Below, piece after piece: positions 9,207-16,216 of a stretch of 26,326 nt of DNA; within the stretch, counting starts at the first letter, position 1, and every line of letters starts with the position of its first letter. The position numbers and the translations under genes were made by a program. The notes beneath the pieces were generated by a model that searched no databases, was not told the DNA's origin, and worked only from the letters and a program-made list of their open reading frames with translations. This stretch comes from an uncultured Pseudoxanthomonas sp. (GTDB taxonomy: Bacteria > Pseudomonadota > Gammaproteobacteria > Xanthomonadales > Xanthomonadaceae), in assembly GCA_946886405.1 (NCBI GenBank), contig CAMPIO010000046.1, positions 1 through 26,326 of the forward strand. Direction: 5' to 3'.

Positions 9207-9210
9207 TACC

Positions 9211-9348
9211 TGTAGGAGCGACGTAAGTCGCGACCGCGGCCCATACGTGCCCGGCAAATCACCGACAGCACTCTGGCCATCCGTTGCCGGCCCCTTGATG
9301 GTCGACGACTGCTGACGACGTGCGGTCGCGACTTGCGTCGCTTCTGCA
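9211..9348. repeat. REP-type inverted pair, GCGAC-NNNN-GTCGC class
   Basis: Two facing copies of one element. The left arm (9211-9236) begins TGTAGGAGCGACGTAAGTCG and continues CGACCGC. The right arm (9322-9348) is its reverse complement with three mismatches. Each arm has its own small hairpin (GCGAC, four bases, GTCGC), and the two arms can pair over about 85 bp of spacer. This is the BIME-like layout of REP elements, typical of Xanthomonadaceae. It lies between the convergent FAD oxidase and thiL, touching both gene ends, and may help end transcription from either side. Confidence 0.85.
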
Positions 9349-9354
9349 AAGGCA

Positions 9355-10308
9355 TCAGGACCCGGCGAAGTGATCGTAGCCACGACGCGGCGGCGTCCAT
9401 GGCTCGCCATCGGAGCGCACGGGATGCACGCCCTCGCCCGCCACCATGCGACCGATACGGGTGATCCGCAGATCGAGCTGTGATGCCAGCGCGGTGATAC
9501 AGGCCCGCGCATCGGCAGGCGCCGTGAAACAGAGTTCGTAGTCGTCGCCACCACTCGTCTGCATCGGCATGCGCGTTGCCGCGTCGAATGCCGCGCACAA
9601 GGCGTCGGACGCCGGTAACGTGTCGATGTCCACGAGCGCGCCCACGTGGCTCCACGATGCGATATGACCGAGATCGGCCAGCAGGCCGTCGGAGACATCG
9701 ACGCACGCGGTGGCGATTCCGACCAGCGCGCGACCTGCCTCCATGCGTGGCGTGGGACGGTCCAGCCGCGTGCGCAGTGCATGCGCCGGATCGCGGCCGA
9801 GCAGCGCGAGGCCCCCCGCCGCATCGCCCAGCGTTCCGGTCACCCAGACGTCGTCACCTGCCCGCGCGCCATCGCGACGCAGTGCGCTTCCCGCGTCGAC
9901 AAACCCCATCGCGGTCACCGAGATCGACAGCGGGCCCCGCGTCGTATCGCCACCCACGAGCACGATGCCGTGCTGCGCGGCCAGCGCGACGAACCCGTCG
10001 AGGAACCCGTCGATCCACGCCGCTTCGGACTGCGGCAACGACAGCGACAGCGTGCACCACGCGGGTTCCGCGCCCATCGAGGCGAGATCGGACAGGTTCA
10101 CCGCCAGCGCCTTCCAACCGATGTCGGCCGGCAACGTACCGTGCGGAAAATGGATGCCGTCGTTCAACGTGTCGGCGGTGACCACCAGCTGTCGGCCGGA
10201 CGGCGGAGCCAGCAGGGCCGCGTCGTCACCGATGCCCAGCACCACGTCGGCGCGCGTGCCCGCACGTGCACGGACGCGGGCGATCAGATCGAATTCGCCA
10301 CCGCCCAT
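9355..10308 (-). CDS. thiL: Thiamine-monophosphate kinase
   Basis: Phosphorylates thiamine monophosphate to thiamine pyrophosphate with ATP, the last step of cofactor synthesis. The 317-residue protein starts GGGEFDLIARV and shows the AIR-synthase-like ThiL motifs: LGIGDDAALL, VVTADTLNDGIHFP, WKALAVNLSDLASMGAEP, VLVGGDTTRGPLSISVTAMG, and a C-terminal ACVDVSDGLLADLGHIA followed by SGGDDYELCFTAP. Length and order are standard. It starts 7 bp after the small helix-hairpin-helix gene, at the end of the rib-nusB run; nusB-thiL proximity is widespread in bacteria. No strong ribosome site is visible, so coupled translation is likely. Confidence 0.96.
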   Translation of the reverse strand: MGGGEFDLIARVRARAGTRADVVLGIGDDAALLAPPSGRQLVVTADTLNDGIHFPHGTLPADIGWKALAVNLSDLASMGAEPAWCTLSLSLPQSEAAWIDGFLDGFVALAAQHGIVLVGGDTTRGPLSISVTAMGFVDAGSALRRDGARAGDDVWVTGTLGDAAGGLALLGRDPAHALRTRLDRPTPRMEAGRALVGIATACVDVSDGLLADLGHIASWSHVGALVDIDTLPASDALCAAFDAATRMPMQTSGGDDYELCFTAPADARACITALASQLDLRITRIGRMVAGEGVHPVRSDGEPWTPPRRGYDHFAGS

Positions 10309-10315
10309 GACGGCG

Positions 10316-10567
10316 TCAGTCGCGCGACCGCGCGAAATCGACGGCGGACTGGATGGCCGCGCGCGCCTGCGGGCTGTTCTTCCAGCAGGTGGACCCCGTC
10401 AGGCCTGCGGCAGTGACGACGACCTCCGAGGCTTCGGCGGCTGCCAATTGCCGCAGCGAGGTGATCCCCATCTGTTCGAGCCGTTGCACGACGGTGGAAC
10501 CGACACCCTTCAGCGCGAGCAAGGCGTCACGTTCGTACACAGGGAAGCGCGCGTCGCCGCCCGACAC
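10316..10567 (-). CDS. Small helix-hairpin-helix protein
   Basis: 83 residues, starting with GTG one base after the nusB stop. The middle (LLALKGVGSTVVQRLEQMG) is a helix-hairpin-helix with the GVG turn, which usually contacts the DNA backbone without sequence preference. It is followed by ITSLRQLAAAEASEV, a second helical element also seen in HhH proteins. The remaining C-terminus carries a single Cys and a Trp (TCWKNS). Function is unknown; the Cdd1/pathogenicity-locus HhH proteins are of similar size, but I cannot confirm membership. No clear ribosome site precedes the GTG, so translation probably depends on termination of nusB. Confidence 0.7.
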   Translation of the reverse strand: MSGGDARFPVYERDALLALKGVGSTVVQRLEQMGITSLRQLAAAEASEVVVTAAGLTGSTCWKNSPQARAAIQSAVDFARSRD

Positions 10568-10568
10568 G

Positions 10569-11036
10569 TCAGCGGCGCGCCTGCGCCTCGGCGGGCCGCC
10601 ATTCGATGGCGGCGTGGTCGAGGACGCCGTTGATGTAGGTATGCCCGTGCTCGGAACCGAAACGCTTCGCGGTTTCGATGGCTTCGTTCAACACCACGCG
10701 GTAGGGCACATCGAGGCGATGGATGAGCTCATAGGCGGCGATGCGCAGCACCGCGCGCTCGATGGGATCGACTTCTTCCACCGTGCGGTCGAGGAATGGC
10801 AGCAGCGCCTCGTCCAGCGACGCGCGATGCCGCACCACGCCACGCACCAGGTCTTCGAAATACTCCAGGTCGGCGATCTCGTGCGCCTGCTCGTGCGCGA
10901 ACTGCGCGATGACCTGGCCGACCTCGCCCCCCGACATCTGCCACGCGTAGACGGCCTGCAGCGCGCGGCGGCGTGCGCGTGCGCGCGTCACCGGATCGAC
11001 GCCGTCCTTGCGCTGGGGATGATGTTGTCGGCTCAC
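10569..11036 (-). CDS. nusB: Transcription antitermination factor NusB
   Basis: Binds boxA RNA together with NusE (S10) in rRNA antitermination. The 155-residue protein has the family start RARARRRALQAVYAWQMSG, then LVRGVVRHRASLDEAL, ERAVLRIAAYEL, and the C-terminal VVLNEAIETAKRFGSEHGHTYINGVLD. The start is GTG 11036, chosen because AGGAG lies five bases upstream; the frame is open further but has no better signal. It sits 23 bp after ribH and one base before the HhH gene. The ribH-nusB-thiL order is common in proteobacteria. Confidence 0.95.
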   Translation of the reverse strand: MSRQHHPQRKDGVDPVTRARARRRALQAVYAWQMSGGEVGQVIAQFAHEQAHEIADLEYFEDLVRGVVRHRASLDEALLPFLDRTVEEVDPIERAVLRIAAYELIHRLDVPYRVVLNEAIETAKRFGSEHGHTYINGVLDHAAIEWRPAEAQARR

Positions 11037-11059
11037 GTCGGCTCCTGCGATGTCCTGGG

Positions 11060-11527
11060 TTACGGCAACTGTTCCAGCAGCTGCGCCATCTCGATGGCGG
11101 CCAGCGCGGCTTCTTCGCCCTTGTTGCCATGGCTGCCGCCGGCACGGGCCTCGGCATCCTCGATACGCTCCACCGCCAGCACGCCATTGAGCACCGGCAC
11201 GCCGGTGTCCAGCTGCACGCGCATCAGGCCTTCCGCACAACGATCGGCGACGTGCTCATAGTGGCGCGTATCGCCACGGATCACGCAGCCCAGCGCGATG
11301 ATCGCGGCATGGTTGCCCGAGGCGGCGAGCCGCGCGGCGGCCAGCGGGATCTCCCACGCGCCGGGCACCCGCACCACGTCGATCCTGTCCTCGCTCACGC
11401 CGTTGCCGGCCAGGCTCTGGCGCGCACCGGCCACCAGCACATCCGTGATGCGCGGGTTCCAGCGACTGGCGATGATCGCGAAGCGGGCGCCGTCGGGCGC
11501 GCGCAGATCGCCTTCGTAGTGGGACAT
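11060..11527 (-). CDS. ribH: 6,7-dimethyl-8-ribityllumazine synthase
   Basis: Joins the ribityl-pyrimidine from RibD with the dihydroxybutanone phosphate from RibB to form lumazine. The 155-residue protein has the substrate sites [28 protein letters not shown], and [16 protein letters not shown] with the catalytic His, then [10 protein letters not shown] and [15 protein letters not shown]. Length matches the icosahedral-type enzymes. ATG 11527 has AAGGAA six bases upstream. It follows ribBX by 63 bp and precedes nusB, downstream of the FMN riboswitch. Confidence 0.96.
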   Translation of the reverse strand: MSHYEGDLRAPDGARFAIIASRWNPRITDVLVAGARQSLAGNGVSEDRIDVVRVPGAWEIPLAAARLAASGNHAAIIALGCVIRGDTRHYEHVADRCAEGLMRVQLDTGVPVLNGVLAVERIEDAEARAGGSHGNKGEEAALAAIEMAQLLEQLP

Positions 11528-11590
11528 GGCGGGTTCCTTGGGGTGGGGAAGTCTACCAGCCGGGGCGACCGGCCGGTCTGCCGACGACGC

Positions 11591-12685
11591 TCAGGGCTGG
11601 ACGTACTCGACCACGTCGAGGCCGAACCCGGCCAGGCCGACCTGACGGCGCGGCGTGCCCAGCACGCGCAGCCGGCCCAGGCCGAGGTCGGCCAGGATCT
11701 GCGCGCCCGCGCCATTGCGCCGCCACTGGCCCACGTCCTTGGCGTTGGCCTGCACCTCGGGTTGCTTGCGCAGGCGCGCCAGCAAAGCCTCGGCGCTGCG
11801 CGGTTCGGCCAGTACGACCATCACGCCCTGCCCTTCGGCCGCGATCGCACGCAGCGCGTCGGTGGCGTGCACACCGAAATCATCGCGCCGCCAGTGCAGC
11901 AGGTCGCTGAGCGGGTTCTCCACCTGCACGCGCACCAGCGTGGGCGTGGCCTTGTCGGGCGTGCCGCGGACCAGCGCGAAGTGCAGGTCGTGGGCGATGC
12001 GGTCGCGATAGGTCACCAGCCGGAACGGACCGAACTCGGTCTCGATGTCGCGCTCGTCGATGCGCTCGACGGTGTGTTCGGTGGCCAGCCGGTAGGCGAT
12101 CAGGTCGGCGATGGAGCCCATCTTCAGGCCATGCTCGCGCGCGAACACCTCCAGCTGCGGGCGGCGCGCCATGCTGCCATCGGGGTTCAGCACCTCCACC
12201 AGCACGCCGGCCGGCTCCAGGCCCGCGAGCATCGGCAGGTCGCTGGCGGCTTCGGTATGTCCCGCGCGCGTCAGCACGCCGCCGGGCTGCGCGATCAACG
12301 GGAAGATGTGGCCGGGCTGGCTGAGGTCGCTGGGCTTCGCATCCGGCCGCACAGCGGTGCGCACGGTATGCGCGCGGTCGTAGGCGGAAATGCCGGTGGT
12401 CACGCCCTCCGCCGCCTCGATGCTGACGGTGAAGTTGGTGTGGAACTGCGCGGTGTTGGTCTGCACCATCGGTGCCAGCCCCAGTTGCGCGCAGCGTTCG
12501 CGCGTCAGCGACAGGCACACCAGTCCGCGCGCATGCGTGACCATGAAGTTGATGTCCGACGGCTTGACCAGCTCGGCCGCCATGATCAGGTCGCCTTCGT
12601 TCTCGCGGTCCTCGTCGTCGACGATGACGACCATGCGGCCGTTGCGGATCTCTTCCAGCAGCTCGGGGATGGGGGAAAAAGGCAT
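11591..12685 (-). CDS. ribB: DHBP synthase with degenerate GTP-cyclohydrolase-like domain (RibBX type)
   Basis: Makes 3,4-dihydroxy-2-butanone 4-phosphate from ribulose 5-phosphate. Residues about 1-205 are a complete RibB domain with [56 protein letters not shown]. The remaining 160 residues resemble GTP cyclohydrolase II ([31 protein letters not shown]), but the zinc-binding Cys triad of that enzyme is missing: the region that should read like SLRCDCG is [11 protein letters not shown], and the HQLG segment is also lost. This matches the RibBX variant described in Proteobacteria, in which the C-terminal domain has no cyclohydrolase activity. ATG 12685 ([16 protein letters not shown]) is the family-like start; ATG 12721 in frame would add 12 residues. 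Confidence 0.88.
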   Translation of the reverse strand: MPFSPIPELLEEIRNGRMVVIVDDEDRENEGDLIMAAELVKPSDINFMVTHARGLVCLSLTRERCAQLGLAPMVQTNTAQFHTNFTVSIEAAEGVTTGISAYDRAHTVRTAVRPDAKPSDLSQPGHIFPLIAQPGGVLTRAGHTEAASDLPMLAGLEPAGVLVEVLNPDGSMARRPQLEVFAREHGLKMGSIADLIAYRLATEHTVERIDERDIETEFGPFRLVTYRDRIAHDLHFALVRGTPDKATPTLVRVQVENPLSDLLHWRRDDFGVHATDALRAIAAEGQGVMVVLAEPRSAEALLARLRKQPEVQANAKDVGQWRRNGAGAQILADLGLGRLRVLGTPRRQVGLAGFGLDVVEYVQP

Positions 12686-12718
12686 TGGTGCGTACTCGAA
12701 TAACGGGATAGAAGTCGT

Positions 12719-12740
12719 CATCCCGGCGTTCAGCGGGATG
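12719..12740. repeat. Small dyad between ribE and ribBX
   Basis: CATCCCG, eight bases, CGGGATG (12719-12740) forms a perfect 7-bp stem. The outer bases resemble the short GTCATCCCG-type repeats scattered in many proteobacterial genomes. It lies in the 96-bp gap between the ribE stop and ribBX ATG 12685 and overlaps the alternative ATG 12721. It could protect or partly terminate the rib transcript. There is no U-tract on either strand. Confidence 0.55.
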
Positions 12741-12781
12741 GCGATGAAGGAGATGGTGCCGATTGACGCGCTGGATGCCAC

Positions 12782-13375
12782 TCAGCGCGCTCCGAGCAAA
12801 CGCTCCACATAGCGCGCCACCAGGTCGATCTCCAGGTTCACCGCATCGCCCGTGGCGGTGGCAGCGAACGCGGTGCGCGACACGGTATGCGGGATCAGCG
12901 CGACCTCGAAGCCTTCGCCGTCCACCTCGTTGACTGTCAGGCTGACGCCGTCGACGCAGATCGAGCCCTTCCTGGCGATGTACTTCAGCAGCGGCGCCGG
13001 GGCGGCGAAGCGCCAGCGCTGGGCACGCGCATCCTCGTGGACCGACAGCACGCGCCCGACGCCGTCGACATGGCCGCTGACCAGATGGCCACCCAGACGG
13101 TCGGTCGGGCGCATCGCCCGCTCCAGGTTCACCAGCGCGCCGGTGGCCAGGCCGCCGAGCGTAGTCAGCGACAGCGTCTCGGTGGATGCGTCCGCCTGGA
13201 AGCTCGCTGCATCGAACGCGATCACGGTCAGGCACACGCCGTTCACCGCGATGCTTTCGCCGAGCTGCACAGCGTCGAACGGCAGCGAGCCGGTGGCGAC
13301 GGTCAGGCGGACATCGCCGCCCAGCGCCTGCAGCGCAGCGATACGGCCAACGCCCTCGATGATGCCGGTGAACAT
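12782..13375 (-). CDS. ribE: Riboflavin synthase, alpha subunit
   Basis: Converts two lumazine molecules to riboflavin plus the ribityl-pyrimidine. The 197-residue protein has the two barrel repeats of the family. Repeat one starts MFTGIIEGVGRI and has GESIAVNGVCLTV. Repeat two has GGHLVSGHVDGVG, then GSICVDGVSLTVNEVDGEGFEVALIPHT. ATG 13375 is preferred over the in-frame GTG 13381 because GGAGGT lies six bases upstream of the ATG. It is the first gene downstream of the FMN riboswitch. Its ATG shares bases with the TGA of a 16-codon open frame (13375-13425). Confidence 0.96.
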   Translation of the reverse strand: MFTGIIEGVGRIAALQALGGDVRLTVATGSLPFDAVQLGESIAVNGVCLTVIAFDAASFQADASTETLSLTTLGGLATGALVNLERAMRPTDRLGGHLVSGHVDGVGRVLSVHEDARAQRWRFAAPAPLLKYIARKGSICVDGVSLTVNEVDGEGFEVALIPHTVSRTAFAATATGDAVNLEIDLVARYVERLLGAR

Positions 13376-13425
13376 CAGCACACCTCCGGCAGGACAGGGA
13401 AAGCACGGGAATTCGTGGATGGCAT
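13375..13425 (-). CDS. Possible 16-residue leader ORF coupled to ribE
   Basis: Within the ribE leader an ATG (13425) opens a 16-codon frame, MPSTNSRAFPVLPEVC, whose TGA overlaps the ribE ATG as TGATG. Such overlap is typical of translational coupling. A purine-rich GAGAGA lies about six bases before the ATG. Against it: the peptide has no recognisable family, and the ribE ribosome site inside it (GGAGGT) is strong enough alone. It is listed as a candidate only. Confidence 0.3.
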   Translation of the reverse strand: MPSTNSRAFPVLPEVC

Positions 13426-13486
13426 GGACGTCTCTCGCGACAGCAAAGCGGAGACGCCTCCGGGGCGCGAAGGCAGGCGCACGAAG

Positions 13487-13502
13487 CCACGCCTCCGCGT
13501 GG
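13487..13502 (-). other. Hairpin in the ribE leader after the FMN aptamer
   Basis: CCACGC, loop of four, GCGTGG is a perfect 6-bp stem ten bases downstream of the aptamer on the minus strand. A second small stem (CGGAG-GCGT-CTCCG) follows nearer ribE. These may form part of the riboswitch expression platform. No U-tract follows, so control of translation or Rho access fits better than intrinsic termination; this is inference. Confidence 0.4.
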
Positions 13503-13511
13503 TTCGGCGAT

Positions 13512-13650
13512 GCCGTCTTCTTTCATCCGGACTATGACCGTCGGCTCCGGCATCGGACCGGATCTGCTGACCCTTCGGCGGGGCCGAAGGCGCTCGCGGG
13601 CTCGTCGCTGGGCGACCTACCGCCGGTGGGGAATCTCGCCCCGCCCTGAA
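13512..13650 (-). promoter_or_regulatory. FMN riboswitch (RFN element)
   Basis: On the minus strand the stretch carries the conserved aptamer blocks in order: GGGCGGGGCGAGATTCCCC, then ACCGGCGGTAGG, a variable arm closed by CTTCGGC/GCCGAAG pairing, GGGTCAGCAGATCCGGT, GATGCCGGAGCCGACGGTCA, and TAGTCCGGATGAAAGAAGACGG. These are the hallmark internal loops and P1 closing strands of RFN elements. FMN binding normally represses the downstream riboflavin genes. Here it lies 136 bp before ribE and should control ribE-ribBX-ribH and perhaps nusB-HhH-thiL; ribD lies upstream of it. Confidence 0.96.
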
Positions 13651-13687
13651 GACGTCGTTGGTGGTGTGCCGGCGGACCGGCCTGCGC

Positions 13688-13693
13688 ATTCTA
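13688..13693 (-). promoter_or_regulatory. Possible -10 box for the FMN-riboswitch transcript
   Basis: TAGAAT on the minus strand lies about 38 nt before the aptamer and would start a transcript near 13680. No good -35 box is seen 16-18 nt upstream. It supports, weakly, a separate start for the ribE group rather than pure readthrough from ribD. Confidence 0.4.
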
Positions 13694-13735
13694 CCGTCTC
13701 GACCCGACGAGGGCCCTGAACGCAGCGTTCCGCCC

Positions 13736-13835
13736 TGCAGGAGCAGGCCATGCCTGCCATGCTCGTTCTTTGCCCGCGCCTTCCCGCATGCGCGACCCGC
13801 ACGCGAAAAGCGCCGCGGGCATGGCCCGCTCCTAC
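13736..13835. repeat. REP-type inverted pair, GCGGGC-CAT-GCCCGC class
   Basis: The left arm (13736-13763) starts TGCAGGAGCAGGCCATGCCTGC, split here into TGCAGGAGCAGG and CCATGCCTGC, and is a diverged copy. The right arm (13815-13835) reads GTAGGAGCGGGCCATGCCCG on the minus strand and is the standard form also seen at 26189 and 26279. Each arm holds its own hairpin (GCAGGC-CAT-GCCTGC and GCGGGC-CAT-GCCCGC). The right arm supplies the stop codon of the methyltransferase gene. The element separates that gene from the riboswitch leader. Confidence 0.85.
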
Positions 13836-14599
13836 GCGAGGGGGGCTTTCCGGCGCAGATGCAGGATCAACGGCCAGCGCATGGTGCGCACCCGCTGCGG
13901 ATCGCCCCAGACCTCGGCCAGCGCGGGCGTATGGGCGTAGACCGGGTCCTCGCCCGTGGCGGCACGGTAGCTGCCGGTGGCCGAGAGGCTGCCGAAATAT
14001 CCCAGCAGCGTGGGCAGGTTCCATTCGGCCGTCAGCCACAGCCGCGGCGTCGGCATCAGTTCGAACGGCCACACGTAGTCGCCATAGCCCATGTCCACGT
14101 CGGCACGCTCGGGCGGCCAGTACGGGTCGATGTCATCGCGGACTTTCTCGGCCACCTCGGCCAGATCGTCTTCGAAAATGATGTCCTGGTAGGTCCAGGC
14201 AGCCAGTACGCCGCCCGGCCGCAGCACGCGCTCACAGGTGGCGAAGAAGCGATGACGGTCGAACCAGTGCAGGGCCTGCGCGATGGCAACCAGATCGATG
14301 CTGTGGTCCGCGAGCGCGGTGGCTTCGGCGGGCTCGATCGCCACGCTGACATTCACGCCAGGCGTTGCGTTCGCCCAATGACGCTCGATCTGTGCCGCGC
14401 TGGGATCGGTGGCATGCACATGCGCGAAGCGCGCAGCCAGTCCGCGTGTGGCCTGGCCACTGCCGCACCCCGGCTCCCAGACCTCCGCGCTGGCGGGCAC
14501 GACGGATGCGATGGCGTCGTACAGTGCGTCGGGATACGTGGGACGCGACGCGAGATAGACATCGGCGACGCCGGAAAAATGATCCTTGAAGGCCACCAT
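13832..14599 (-). CDS. Class I SAM-dependent methyltransferase
   Basis: 255 residues, probably cytoplasmic. The N-terminus (FKDHFSGVADVYLASRPTYP) is typical of a family of small-molecule methyltransferases related to trans-aconitate methyltransferase and yeast TMT1. Motif I is VWEPGCGSGQATRGLA, the acidic motif II HATDPSAAQI, and the post-motif region LVAIAQALHWFDRHRF and RVLRPGGVLAAWTY. Substrate is unknown. ATG 14599 is chosen; a TTG at 14611 would overlap the ribD stop by four bases. The TAG stop lies in a REP element, giving the end RRKAPLA; the true ancestral C-terminus may have been different. The gene follows ribD so closely that cotranscription is likely. Confidence 0.85.
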   Translation of the reverse strand: MVAFKDHFSGVADVYLASRPTYPDALYDAIASVVPASAEVWEPGCGSGQATRGLAARFAHVHATDPSAAQIERHWANATPGVNVSVAIEPAEATALADHSIDLVAIAQALHWFDRHRFFATCERVLRPGGVLAAWTYQDIIFEDDLAEVAEKVRDDIDPYWPPERADVDMGYGDYVWPFELMPTPRLWLTAEWNLPTLLGYFGSLSATGSYRAATGEDPVYAHTPALAEVWGDPQRVRTMRWPLILHLRRKAPLA

Positions 14600-14607
14600 G
14601 GCGAGCG

Positions 14608-15705
14608 TCAACGGGCAGGTTGCAGCAGGAGGCGGTGATCTTCGCCAATCACGCGACTGTCCACAATCTCCAGTTGCAGCCGATCCGCCATGGTCTGGAT
14701 GCCCAGGCCACCGAACAGCGGCCTCGCCTGGTCGCCCAGCAGCACCGGCGCCACGTACAGCAGCACCTCGTCGGCCAGGCCGGCCGCCAGGAACGCGCCG
14801 GCCAGCGTGGCGCCCGCTTCGGCATGCACTTCATTGATGCCGCGCGTGGCCAGCAGTTCCAGCACCGCCTTCAGATCGAAATGGCTGCCGGTCGCCGGCG
14901 CGATCACGCGCTGGACATCGACGTCGCGCGGCGGCTTGGCCTCCGCCGTGTGGATGTAGAGCGTCGGTGCCCCGCCCTGGCGCACGTTGCCGCGCGCGAC
15001 GGTGGCCAGGCCGGGATCGAGCACCACGCGCAGCGGTGGCTCGAACGCGGTGTCGTCGCCGAAGCGTACGGTCAGTGATGGATCATCGGCCAGCACCGTG
15101 CCGGCACCGGTCAGGATGGCACCGGCGCGCGCACGCCAGCGCATCACGTCGCGACGCGACGCCTCGCCACTGATCCATTTGGAGTCGCCATTCGCCATCG
15201 CGGTGCGGCCGTCGAGGCTGGTCGCCAGCTTCACCCGCATCCACGGGCGGCCACGCTCCACGCGCGACAGGAAGCCCCGGTTCAAGCGTCGCGCCTGCGC
15301 TTCCATCAACCCGGCCTGCACCTCGATGCCCGCCGCGCGCAGACGATCGAAACCCGCACCATCCACCTGGGGAAACGGATCGCGCATCGCAGCGACCACA
15401 CGCGTTACGCCCGCTGCGACCAGCGCCTCTGCGCACGGCCCGGTGCGGCCGGTGTGCGCGCACGGCTCCAGCGTGACGTACGCCGTTGCACCTTTCGCGT
15501 GCTCGGTTGCGGCCTGCAGCGCGAACACCTCCGCATGCGGACCGCCGGCCTTCTGGTGCCAGCCTTCGCCGACGACCTGCTCGCCCTGCACGATCACGCA
15601 ACCGACCATCGGGTTCGGACGTGTCGTGTACGCGCCGCGCTCGGCCAGCCGCAGCGCGCGCGCCATGCATTGGTGATCGAATGCGGAAAAGACGGTATAG
15701 GTCAT
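14608..15705 (-). CDS. ribD: Bifunctional riboflavin-pathway deaminase/reductase RibD
   Basis: Deaminates the pyrimidine from GTP cyclohydrolase II and then reduces its ribosyl group. The deaminase half has the zinc site His57-Ala-Glu59 and PCAHTGRTGPC with Cys82 and Cys91. The reductase half has RPWMRVKLATSLDGRTA, SKWISGEASRRDVMRWRA, AILTGAGTVLADDPSLTVR, and a C-terminal HAEAGATLAGAFL with LFGGLG. The 365-residue length is normal. ATG 15705 overlaps the acetyltransferase stop by four bases (ATGA). It lies upstream of the FMN riboswitch, so it is either not controlled by FMN or is controlled from another site. Confidence 0.96.
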   Translation of the reverse strand: MTYTVFSAFDHQCMARALRLAERGAYTTRPNPMVGCVIVQGEQVVGEGWHQKAGGPHAEVFALQAATEHAKGATAYVTLEPCAHTGRTGPCAEALVAAGVTRVVAAMRDPFPQVDGAGFDRLRAAGIEVQAGLMEAQARRLNRGFLSRVERGRPWMRVKLATSLDGRTAMANGDSKWISGEASRRDVMRWRARAGAILTGAGTVLADDPSLTVRFGDDTAFEPPLRVVLDPGLATVARGNVRQGGAPTLYIHTAEAKPPRDVDVQRVIAPATGSHFDLKAVLELLATRGINEVHAEAGATLAGAFLAAGLADEVLLYVAPVLLGDQARPLFGGLGIQTMADRLQLEIVDSRVIGEDHRLLLQPAR

Positions 15706-16214
15706 GCGTCGTCACGCGGCGTCGGAGGGGCGCCAGTATGCGCCACGCGCTCGGCGGGCCGGATGGACATGATGACGACCGGCGTGCCGTGCAACGACGT
15801 GCGTTCTTCCACCTGCCACCCGAGCGATGCGTAGAAGTCCTCGTGCCACAGGGTGAACAGGCGCAGCAGCGCCACAGCGTCGCGCGCGGCATGCGCGACC
15901 GCCGCCTCGACCAGGACGCGCCCACCACCACGACCACGTGCTGAGGGAAGAACGAACAGGCTACCCAGCCATGGACTGCCACGATCCTGGAGCGCAGGTG
16001 CATCCTCCACCAGCAGGCTGACCGATCCGAGCAACTGCTCGCCTTCCATCAGCAGCAGCGTGGTCGGCACCGACGTACGCATTGCATGATCGGCCAGCTC
16101 TGCCGTGGCGGCTTCCAGCGTCCAGTCGTCGTAAAGCGCGCCCCACTCGTGGTGGTGCCAGCGGGCAAGCGGCTCGATGCATGCCGGGTGTTGCCCGATC
16201 GCCTCGATACGCAC
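15702..16214 (-). CDS. GNAT family N-acetyltransferase
   Basis: 170 residues with the GNAT core: LLGSVSLLVED before the acetyl-CoA site, the motif A segment SLFVLPSARGRGGGRVLVEA (the pyrophosphate loop R-G-R-G-G-G), and the C-terminal block LFTLWHEDFYASLGWQVEER. The acceptor is unknown. It is inserted between nrdR (2 bp away) and ribD (4-base overlap), so it is translated with them. The family is too broad to deduce a role in riboflavin synthesis from position alone. Confidence 0.87.
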   Translation of the reverse strand: MRIEAIGQHPACIEPLARWHHHEWGALYDDWTLEAATAELADHAMRTSVPTTLLLMEGEQLLGSVSLLVEDAPALQDRGSPWLGSLFVLPSARGRGGGRVLVEAAVAHAARDAVALLRLFTLWHEDFYASLGWQVEERTSLHGTPVVIMSIRPAERVAHTGAPPTPRDDA

Positions 16215-16216
16215 GC

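Noticed and set aside
13376..13831. Open frames across the 456-bp region between ribE and the methyltransferase gene
   Set aside because: They run through the FMN riboswitch and REP arms, show no protein family, and the RNA structure explains the conserved sequence.
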